64,000 bases of DNA, from contig NC_056766.1 in assembly GCF_018687715.1 (NCBI RefSeq), positions 8,221,001 through 8,285,000 of the forward strand, in the 5' to 3' direction. The notes beneath the pieces were generated by a model. That model was not told where the DNA came from and made no database searches. It was given only the letters and a program-made list of their open reading frames with translations. Numbering within the stretch: the first letter of the stretch is position 1; every line of letters starts with the position of its first letter. The DNA is from Carya illinoinensis (lineage: Eukaryota > Streptophyta > Magnoliopsida > Fagales > Juglandaceae). Positions 1-8,573 of the stretch are shown in pieces. The translations under genes and the position numbers were made by a program.

Positions 1-2321
1 ATATATGCTTCTGCAATTGATCCTTCTAGGCGAGCTTTATTACCAACTGTTCGTTTCAACTTCCCCAGAAATCGTTCAATGGGATACATCCATCTATACT
101 GAACTGGTCCTGCAAGTCGAGCCTCAAGTGGTAAATGGACGGCCAGGTGAACCATGACATCGAAAAATGACGGTGGGTAAATACTTTCTAGCTTACACAA
201 TATGATGGGAATTTTCCGTTCCATTCGATCCAAAGCTTCTACATTTAATGTCCGTGCACATAAGTCTTTGAAAAATAAACCCAACTCAGTCAAAGCCATG
301 CGCACGTCTTTAGTCAAGTACCCACGTATACCAATAGGCAAGATACGCTGCAAAAGGATATGACAATCATGACTTTTTAACCCAGTTATTTTCCAGTCAT
401 TTGTTCGCACACACCTTGTCAAATTCGAGGCATAACCATCCGGTAATTTAATTTTCATTATCCACTCACAAAAAGTAGCTCTTTCATTCCTTGACAATGT
501 ATACCACCCAATCGGCATGTAAACGGACGAACCATTTTCTTGCAACTGCATTTCCGGTCTTATTCCCAACCGCTTCAAATCCTTCCTTGAGTTTAATGTA
601 TCCTTCGTTTTTCCTTCAATTGACATCAATGTTCCCAATACAGATTCGCATATATTTTTTTCAATATGCATAACATCAAGACTGTGCCGTAATTTTAACT
701 TTGACCAGTATGGAAGATCAAAAAATATACTCTTCTTAGTCAAATTCAACTCAGATGTAGCTCATTTTCTCTTTCGTTGTTTTTTACCAAATTCATTACA
801 ACCAACATCTACAAATTGTGCAAGTAAATCTTCACCAGACAAATATGGTGGAGGTTGGCCCCATTCAACAGTACCATCAAACATTTGTGAATTTCCCTGC
901 CATCTATGATCACCAGGTAGAAATCGACAATGACCCATGAAACATAATTTTCTCCCGTAAGTGAGCCATTCAGATTTAGTATGTTTGTTACAAGTTGGAC
1001 ATGCCATTTTCCTCTTAGTACTCCAACCTGACAAGTTTCCATATGCTGGAAAATCATTTATTGTCCATAAAACGGCAGCATGCATCTTGAACGACTTGCC
1101 TGTTGATGAATCAAATGTGACAACCCCATTCTCCCACAAATCTTTCAATTCTGCAATCAATGGCTGTAAGTGTATGTCTATATCATTTCCCGGCGATTTC
1201 GGACCTGGAATGAGCAAACTCATCATGAAATATGGATCTTTCATACACTTCCACGGTGGTAGATTATACGGCATAAGTACAACTGGCCAAGTACTGTGAC
1301 TAGTACTCATGTTCCCAAACGGATTAAATCCATCTGTTGCCAACCCAAGTCTCACATTGCGTGGTTCTTCTGCAAACCATGTATGCTCCTTATCAAATTC
1401 CTTCCACACCTGAGAGTCAGCAGGATGTGATAAAATATCATCGTTTCTAACTCTGGCTGATGAGTGCTATATCATGTCTGCAGCTGTTGCACGTGACATA
1501 TATAATCGTTGTAATCTAGGTGTCAATGGAAAGTGGCATACTACCTTTTGCGGCACATTTTGTTTGTCAGATGTCCATCTTGACTCGTGGCATATGGGAC
1601 ATTCGTTCAACTGCTCATTCTCTTGCCAAAATAATATGCAGTCATTCTTACATGCATGTATTACGTTGTAATCAAATCCAAGTCCTCGTTTCAATTTTTT
1701 TGCTTCATAGAAGTTACGAGGAAGTGTATTATCTGATGGCAGTGCCTCCTTAAACAACTCGAGTAACATATTGACAGCCTTAATTGATAATCGGCACATT
1801 GATTTTATGTGTAGCAGTCTTACGGTAAATGACAACTTACTGTGTCTTCTGCATCCTGGATATAGCTCACGTTGTGACTCATTCCACAATCATGCAAAAG
1901 TATTATGACCCCCATCATTTGAACTTGATGTGTCCGTGCCACCTTCATTCATAAACATTCCCGCACCGTTGTCACCTAACATTTCTTCCATATCCTCATC
2001 ATACTCATCTCCAACAACATTTGGTTGTACATCTTCATCGATAGCTTCTTCTTCATGTGGAGCATCGAATGAAGTTGGATATGGTTCCCCGTGTAAGACC
2101 CAATCAGTATAACCCTTGTCAATACCTTTTACAAACAGATGCTCTCTCACCAAGTCTATCTTATGAGAGCGCAAATTCCTACATTCTTTACATGGGCATC
2201 TAATACGTCCATCACTATCACATGTACCCAATGCAAACTCTAAAAATTTCTTAACACCTTCAGCATATACGTTGTAATTCTGACCCAAACGATCGCTAAC
2301 TCGCATCCAACTCTTATCCAT
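1..2321 (-). pseudogene. Tnp2-type CACTA transposase, partial, three in-frame stops
   Basis: This encodes the catalytic transposase of a CACTA element. A single minus-strand frame runs from ATG at 2321 to the window edge. The product starts MDKSWM with a transposase-associated zinc-type region (CPCKECRN), followed by the Tnp2 core (WKEFD, GLATDGFNPFGN, PGNDIDIHLQPLI, GWSTKRKMACPTCN, LDVMHIEKNICESVLGTLM). It ends with the start of DUF4218 (GPVQYRWMYPIERFLGKLKR). Stops fall at 1890-1892 (TGA), 1467-1469 (TAG, where the CACTA-2 copy has Trp) and 762-764 (TGA, where the CACTA-2 copy has Arg). I translated 1-760 by hand and found it open with no frameshift. The ORF beginning at 2345 is longer, but the homologous copy starts at the MDK methionine. 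The copy is inactive unless the stops are bypassed. Confidence 0.93.
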
Positions 2322-2431
2322 GCTGACTATCTTCATTATAAACAATCACGTGTGCATCAACAAACAAGCATTTATTATGTATCAATCAAGGAGTATGCCA
2401 CCTTACACCGGGTAGTTGGTCCTATCCCATT

Positions 2432-2678
2432 CGGAATTGTAAGATCATAGTCGCAAACCTATCCTCTATAATCTGTCACGCCCAACAAAATTTCGGCAGC
2501 ATCTCCCCATAGTTCTCCAAATATGCTCGTCTGGTTGTGTGCACCGACTTATCCATCGTCGATACAACATCACCGAAACTGCATATCCGGAGAACAAGGG
2601 ATAAATATGTCAAAATCTTAATGCTGGACGTATAACAGATATAGATCGATAGTTTGCAAGAATGATCTTACAATTCCA
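2432..2678. repeat. Inverted repeat in the leader of the CACTA-1 transposase
   Basis: About 27 bases at 2432-2458 reappear inverted at 2652-2678 with only a few mismatches; both contain GATCTTACAATTCC on one strand. A second, shorter inverted pair (AGAGTTATCAATC and its complement) lies at about 2702-2740. The rest of 2345-3000 shows no gene. The arms could fold the transposase leader RNA into a hairpin. Confidence 0.7.
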
Positions 2679-3002
2679 AACTGTCCACTCTGGACAATTC
2701 AAGAGTTATCAATCTTTCAATTAAGGCGGATTGATAACTCTCGAACGGGTCTAAGGCTAATATTGATGAACAAGCAATATAAGATATGCCAATATTTAAC
2801 ATGTATCAAACAAATAATTCAACATCATAAATAATTAAGTTTTGTAACAAATCTTAGATGATTTGTAATTTAATTCATTCTCATTTGATTATTTGAATCT
2901 TTTAAGTATTTAAGTATTATTAAATGTAGATTATAATTAATTAATTTTTAATTACACTTCTGCATTTAAAATGTTAATTATTTTAACACTGCCCAAGAAA
3001 TC

Positions 3003-3770
3003 GTTCAAACGGTGCTCGTCACCGTTCGATCTAATATATTACGTTCGAACGGAACACGAATACAGTTCGAACTGAACCTACCGTTCGAACGTAACACGAA
3101 TACCGTTCGAACGGATTACTTCCAGAAATCACTCGTCTTCAACCTCCGAAAACCCCAAAATTTACAGTCCATATTACATCAAAAGATAGCAAACTATATG
3201 ATGAACTCATGTAAGCAAACGAAAAAACTTATATAAAAACTAAAATGAGGTCAAATTTAAGGAGAATACCTGATTTGGAGAGATAAAGCGGAAAATCCAC
3301 CAAACGGTAAAAACTCTTCACCAAACGGTAAAAACAACCTCTTAATCCGAAAATATAAGAGATTGATAGGAGTTAGTAATATTTGAGGGCTATATTGAAG
3401 AATAATGGCGTTGGTTGGAACAAAATGAGCGTGGGAGTGATGCTCGGTCGACTAGAACGAGTGCGAGATTGTGAGGTTCTGTCGTGTAAATGCAGAACAT
3501 TTACGTTTGAACGGTTGTTTAATGAACGTTCTAACATCAAATCGACAAGCGGGAAAAATTTCCCCCGCTAATTTAACATTCGAACGTGAAAATATACGTT
3601 CGAACGTTTTTATTAAACGTTGGAACGGTTATATTAGACCGTTCAAACGTCAAATCGATTAGCGGGAAACATTTCCCCCCCTAATTTAACGTTCGAACGT
3701 TAATATATACGTTCGAACGTATTCTTAAACGTTTGAACGCCAATAGTAAATCGTTCAAACGTTTAAGTTA
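3003..3770. repeat. Cluster of GTTCGAAC palindromes, CACTA-1 internal
   Basis: Perfect or near-perfect 10-12 bp palindromes of the type ACGTTCGAACGT or CCGTTCGAACGG recur near 3041, 3063, 3080, 3103, 3597, 3690 and 3711. Decayed copies (CGTTTGAACG, CGTTCAAACG) lie between them. The decayed forms differ mainly by C-to-T or G-to-A at CpG. The same word reappears at the promoter, in the intron and at the right end of the element. No convincing gene is present; the short open frames at 3012-3662 are made of these repeats. Confidence 0.85.
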
Positions 3771-3779
3771 TATTGTTGA

Positions 3780-4490
3780 TCCAAAGTATTTTTTTGAATT
3801 AATTCTTTAAATATAATAATTTCTAAATGTACTATAGTTTAGAGCCATAGTAATATAACTATATAATATATAATCAAACATATATTATATAGTTTAGTAA
3901 CATATATAGTATAAAATATCATATTACATCTAATGTTATTGTCAAGTACATATATTAACCTATTATATATAACATATATATGGTATCATAGCATAGGATT
4001 ATATGTATCACATGCATATATATAATGTTTAGTACTATAATATTAATAGTAGATATTTAATAATAGAATATCTACTATTAATATATATATAGTGTCATCT
4101 ATACTAGTATATATATGTGATACTAGTTAATATCACATATAATATATATGTTATATAAATACATGAACATAGCTTCATGTATATAGTAGTCTATATTATA
4201 TTAATTATACTATATAATATAACTTATACTATATACTATATAATATTCAATAGTATAATATATTTTAATTAAATATAATATAATATATACTATATATATA
4301 AAAAATTATATATATAATACATAGTGTTTAATAATATATAAGTGTATTAAATATATTGCATTTAATATATTTAACAATTAAAATATATTATAATTGAATT
4401 AATTATTATATTTAATATAATTAATACCGAATATTGCATTTAAATATTATTTATTATCATGAAAACCGATTAATTAGGGATGGATATTAA
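3780..4490. other. AT-rich spacer inside CACTA-1
   Basis: Very AT-rich sequence made largely of ATATAT and TATTAAT words. I see no coding region or recognisable element between the palindrome cluster and the promoter at 4503. Confidence 0.8.
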
Positions 4491-4502
4491 TATTCAGTTA
4501 AT

Positions 4503-4550
4503 ACGTTCGAACGGTATTAACTTACCGTTCGAACGGAACTGCATATATAA
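4503..4550 (+). promoter_or_regulatory. Promoter with two palindromes and a TATA box
   Basis: Two GTTCGAAC palindromes (about 4503-4514 and 4523-4536) sit directly upstream of a TATA box, TATATAA at 4544-4550. Transcription would begin near 4575-4585. The leader contains a short upstream ORF from ATG 4617 of about 20 codons. The word is the same as in the terminal repeats, so one element protein could act on both promoter and end. That is inferred by analogy with the En/Spm system. Confidence 0.6.
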
Positions 4551-4677
4551 GCCCATCCCGACGTCATTTTCACGCATTTCCTCCGTTCTAAGCCTCCAAA
4601 CCGTCGATCTCCGCCGATGAACGCCGTCTTCGCCGCCGTCAACAGTGCCCACTCGAAGCCCCTACCTCTAACTACTG

Positions 4678-5321
4678 GTATTTTTCATTTTTAAAGCATT
4701 TTACCGTTTAAATTTAGGTTTTTGATAGATTAATTGTTTAAGTTAGGGTAAACCGATTTATACATCAAAATAATCGGTAGATTTGCATAAATCCATGTTA
4801 GGAACGTTTATTTAGGTTTCTATTGCATTTATTTTGGTGTAAAATCCAGGGAATCGAAAGATTCCATGGATTTCAATGGCCGAGTCGACTCGACCTGGAA
4901 TCCCGATCGACACTAAGATCGTTCGAACGCTATGCGTAGCGTTCGAACGATATAACTTAACGGTCGAACGGTTTGTCTTTAACCGTTCGACCGTTACGGT
5001 AAACGTTCGAACGATATAACTTAACGGTCGAACGGTTTGTCTTTAACCGTTCGACCGTTACGGTAAACGTTCGAACGATATAACTTAACGGTCGAACGGT
5101 TTGTCTTTAACCGTTCGACCGTTACAGTAAACGTTCGAACGTTTTTTAATAATTTATTAGTATTATTAATATTGATATTGAGAAATATATTTATTGTTGA
5201 TAATGTTGTTCAGAATATCAAATATTATTAAATTGTTGTTTGTTTCAAACTACTGTAAATAGTTCTTTATTGTATTTTTCTTGTTAATGTTATATATCTA
5301 GTTTGTAATTATAAATTTCAG
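4678..5321 (+). other. Probable 5'-UTR intron of the PF20167-type gene
   Basis: A donor at ACTACTG|GTA (4677/4678) and an acceptor after a pyrimidine/AT-rich stretch ending TTTCAG (5321) bound a 644-bp intron. Splicing joins a short leader exon to the exon carrying ATG 5332. The upstream frame from ATG 4617 ends almost at once after the junction (GGT TGA), so it is an upstream ORF and not the N-terminus. Confidence 0.55.
4941..5132. repeat. Three tandem 64-bp repeats carrying paired palindromes
   Basis: GTTCGAACGATATAAC starts at 4941, 5005 and 5069, and the next GTTCGAAC at 5133 keeps the 64-bp step. Each unit holds one GTTCGAACG palindrome plus a hairpin of AACGGTCGAACGG and its exact complement, separated by 11 bases. 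The array lies inside the inferred intron of the PF20167-type gene. The 64-bp step is close to six helical turns, so the sites would face the same side of the DNA. Confidence 0.92.
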
Positions 5322-5331
5322 GTTGATTATA

Positions 5332-6540
5332 ATGTCTACTTTTAGACCGGCACGTAAGCGACGCAATCTTGGTGAGAGTAGTAGTGGTCCAGTTCGGGAG
5401 AGGACAGTTTCACTGGAGCGACCAGTGAAGATTTCTGATTTCCAGAGTCTTCTCTGGGAGGGTCATTCATTGCCCTCAATATTCAGTGATCGTGGTTGGG
5501 GACCTATCTTGGATGAACGGGAGGAAGCATGGGAGCCAGTCTCCTACATTGACATTGTTTCTGAGTTCTATAGAGAACTCAGCAGTGCCAGCGCAGATGA
5601 TTCTGGGGCCTACAGTATCACTGTCCGAGGAGTACCCGTTGTATTTTCACGAGATAGACTTGCTGAGCATCTCGGTACTCCTAGGCTGCCAAATGCATAT
5701 CCGAATGTGGTGCCTAGAGAGTCTGATCCTTCAGTTGAGGCGGAGACAGCTGAGGAGGAGGTATCAGTTTATACTGATGAGGTCGATACCCTTGCTGATC
5801 ATGAGGTGAGGGATTTGGTTGTCGGTCCAGATGCTCCACCGTATGACGGGATGAAGAGCATCAAACAGGCAGATTTATCTTCTTTCTTTAAGATATTAAA
5901 TTTGATAATTACCAATAACATTGACCCTCGGCAGCACAAGACAGAAGTTGGCATTGATCGGACGAAATTTATGATACGGGTCGCTCGTGGCATTCCTATC
6001 GACTTGGTGGGGTATATACTCGATAGGATTCGATCAGAATCTCGGTACATTTCGATGGATATACTACCATTCGGAGTCCTGATCACCCGATATCTACTAT
6101 GTGCTGGTGTTGTGCCAGATGTTGCTGAGCGTAAACGGGAGCCGATGGGACCGATAAACAGCACCACCCTCTCACGCAGCACGGGACACTCGAGACTGCG
6201 TTTTCGTGCACATGTTCCAGAACCAGTTGATCCTCACGGAGATGCACAGCCGGGAGATCATGGAGTCTCAGCTGCAACTGCAGAGACATCTACACGGGCC
6301 GAGGCATCAGTCCACAGTGTTACTCGTGAGGAGATGGCTGACATAGTGCATGCAGCGATCAGCGAGCAGACATCAGCAGTGATCGATGCAGTGCGTATGG
6401 AGATCCATTCTGCTGTGTCTGAGCTTCGTACAGAGTTTGCTGCCATGTCTGCGACTCAGGTCACCATCAGTACTCGACTGACACAAATAGAGGAACGTAT
6501 AGCTGCAGTCGAGGAAGTGTGCAAAGACTTGGAGTCTTAA
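5332..6540 (+). CDS. Plant transposon protein (PF20167-like), CACTA-1 second gene
   Basis: An intact 402-residue frame. Its core matches what I know of the putative plant transposon domain PF20167. Visible pieces are RGWGPILDEREEAW (about residues 57-70), IVSEFYRELSS, VRGVPVVFSRDRLAEHLGTP (about 104-123), then a helical block with LITNNIDPRQHKTEVGIDR and ISMDILPFGVLITRYLL (about 244-260). An acidic linker (SVEAETAEEEV) lies between. The C-terminus (about 340-402) is a heptad-rich coiled coil beginning near REEMADIVHAAI and ending near EERIAAVEEVC. The biochemical function of this family is not known to me. The start at MSTFRPARKRR gives a basic N-terminus; the upstream in-frame codons are not ATG. 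The frame is unbroken, unlike the transposase of the same element. Confidence 0.8.
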   Translation: MSTFRPARKRRNLGESSSGPVRERTVSLERPVKISDFQSLLWEGHSLPSIFSDRGWGPILDEREEAWEPVSYIDIVSEFYRELSSASADDSGAYSITVRGVPVVFSRDRLAEHLGTPRLPNAYPNVVPRESDPSVEAETAEEEVSVYTDEVDTLADHEVRDLVVGPDAPPYDGMKSIKQADLSSFFKILNLIITNNIDPRQHKTEVGIDRTKFMIRVARGIPIDLVGYILDRIRSESRYISMDILPFGVLITRYLLCAGVVPDVAERKREPMGPINSTTLSRSTGHSRLRFRAHVPEPVDPHGDAQPGDHGVSAATAETSTRAEASVHSVTREEMADIVHAAISEQTSAVIDAVRMEIHSAVSELRTEFAAMSATQVTISTRLTQIEERIAAVEEVCKDLES

Positions 6541-6765
6541 TTACTTTATGATCAATTTTATTTATTTATTTCCTGTTTTTTGTATGGACAATATTTTGGG
6601 TTTTGTAAATTCAGTATTTAAGTTATATGAAATAGTATTGTTTTATATTTTCTAAACTAATTCTTAATTTAGATTATTCATATTATTTAATTAACCAATT
6701 TTTTATAATTACTAGTTAATCTAAATATAATTTGGCAAAAAACTTAAAAAATTAAAACTCTGTCA

Positions 6766-7127
6766 CCGTTCGACCGATTCAAATAACGTTTGAAAGGTGA
6801 ATATGCATCATTCGAACGGTTAATATTAACCGTTCGAACAGTTTATCTATTTCCCTCCAAAATATTTTTGCCTATCGCGCCAATATTACGTTCAAACGGG
6901 AAAAATTAAATGTTCGAAGGGTTAATCATTAACGGTCGAACGGTTAACTTATTTGGGACAAAAAATTTCGTCCCTAAGAATACCGTTCGAACGCATTCGA
7001 ACGGTCTGGCATAACCGTCGTCATTTTGGAATGAAATTCAAATTTCGTTTCAAAATCCCACTTTTTGGGACGATTTCCAATTCGTCCCAAAGTAATTTCG
7101 TCCCAAAAAATGTTTTTTGTTGTAGTG
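6766..7127. repeat. Right subterminal repeats and terminal inverted repeat of CACTA-1
   Basis: GTTCGAAC-type words recur at about 6811, 6831 and 6983, with variants in between. The last 120 bases carry the word GGGACGA or TCGTCCC several times and end ACAAAAAACA..TTTGTTGTAGTG at 7127. The short frame at 6953-7312 crosses the terminus and is not considered a gene. Confidence 0.85.
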
Positions 7128-8565
7128 ATAACTCCATTCATCAAAAAAGTATTTACTTTCTCACGTGTTTAAGTGATAGATTAACTTTTATTAAATTGTC
7201 TGCAGGAAGTTTCCTCCAATCCAATTTGAAAGAAAACTCTATCCTTAACAAAATGATCATATTAATCAAATTGTCATGCATGCATCAATACATGCAAGTG
7301 TTGATTCTTTAGGAGGACATAATGGTACGATCGATCAGTTTGGAGGGCTGAATATTGGTAATGATATTCGTACTTTATTTTACCATTAATTTTATTTTTT
7401 ATTTTTTCCTTTGGTCCTGATCTCCACGATTTCATTCCCATCTCTAGTGAGGTTTCTTGGCCAGTTGACTCATTATAATTCCTACTCTCAACGCGCATTT
7501 GACACAGTCAAACAAGTCTCTTTCGTTCGAGTCCAGCCGATCGACAGTAGTCGCATAAATCTTATTTGCCCCATGATGGTAGTTCAGGTCAAGATTTGCA
7601 TTTGACACAGTCACACAAGTATCTTTCGTTGATCAAGTCCAGCCGACAGTAGTCGCATAAATCTTATTTGCCCCATGATGGTAGTTCAGGTCAAGATTTT
7701 GATGCTGTTGAACTAAATTAAAAAGATAAATTCGGGCAATATCAATTGTACGTTTTATTTGGCTCATTTTTACCTTTTCTAAAAATATTTTATTTAAGTT
7801 TTGGAAGTGATCATTCTGATTTCAATTTTAATCAAAATTTTGGCAGGATTCTTTTTTAATTACGTATTTAATTTTCAAGAAATAACTGAAATTTTCGCTT
7901 TTTGAAAAAACAAATTAATTATAATTTTATAATTTTTAAACTATTTAAGTCCAACTCGCTTGTGGGTTATTAATACAAGATTGGTAAAATTTAAATTTAT
8001 CAATTAAGGTTATAATCAGAATTTTCTCTATATTTTTTTTACACGTATCTTTTAATTTTAATTTTTAATTTCTATTGATTAACTAGGGCATCACAATAAT
8101 TCCAATTCCAACCCAACCAAGAGGTCACGTACACATGAAAGATCAAGAAATGGAGCCACTTGAGCATTAACTATTGAAGGCTTGTAGGACACCAACCCAA
8201 TTAAGCAATAGTATATCTCATCTCATCTCGTCTTATTTCGTATAATTATTATAATTTTTATAAATTTTTACATAAAATATAAGAAATAATTCAATTTTTT
8301 CAAATCTTAAAATAAAATTAATATTAAAAATTATATTATAATAATATTTTATTTAACTTTTAACAAGCTATATATTCTCATCTAAATTGTATAACTAAAT
8401 TAGATCTAAATAAACTATCAGTTTTACTGATTTTATTTATTTATTTTTTTAATAAGCCAGCTTTGTTGACTTTTCAACACGAAGGGAAATGCACAAGTTG
8501 CTACTGATTGCAAGAACCGGCCGGTGCAAATTATGGTTGATAAAACCGACCTTCTTCATATGCAA
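7128..8565. other. Intergenic stretch between CACTA-1 and hAT-1
   Basis: No gene seen. It contains W-box-like TTGAC words (for example CAGTTGACTC near 7463), the 103-bp duplication listed separately, and at about 8215-8395 a member of the GAGATGAGATG-type dispersed repeat described at 30095. Confidence 0.7.
7495..7699. repeat. Tandem duplication of a 103-bp unit
   Basis: GCATTTGACACAGTCA starts at 7495 and again at 7598. Both copies continue through CAGTAGTCGCATAAATC and TTGCCCCATGATGGTAGTTC with few differences. No coding frame is supported. Confidence 0.92.
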
Positions 8566-8573
8566 TAAAGGAG

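Larger units (their letters stand above)
1..7127. mobile_element. CACTA-1: right part of a CACTA (En/Spm) DNA transposon
   Basis: The right terminus, read on the minus strand from 7127, begins CACTACAACAAAAAAC, the typical CACTA-superfamily end. The left end lies before the window, so the target duplication (ATA follows at 7128-7130) cannot be confirmed. Inside are a leftward tnp2 transposase reading frame (1-2321) and a rightward plant-transposon gene (5332-6540). Palindromes built on GTTCGAAC cluster at 3003-3770, 4503-4536, 4920-5140 and 6766-7000. Such short repeated motifs near the ends of CACTA elements are the known binding sites for the element's own DNA-binding protein. That role is inferred here. 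Confidence 0.9.

Noticed and set aside
4617..4677. Possible first coding exon of the PF20167-type gene (from ATG 4617)
   Set aside because: Joining it to the acceptor at 5321 gives a stop two bases into the next exon, so it can only be an upstream ORF.
3003..5140. CRISPR-like array of short repeats
   Set aside because: The repeats are palindromic transposon motifs without constant repeat-spacer structure, in a plant nuclear genome.
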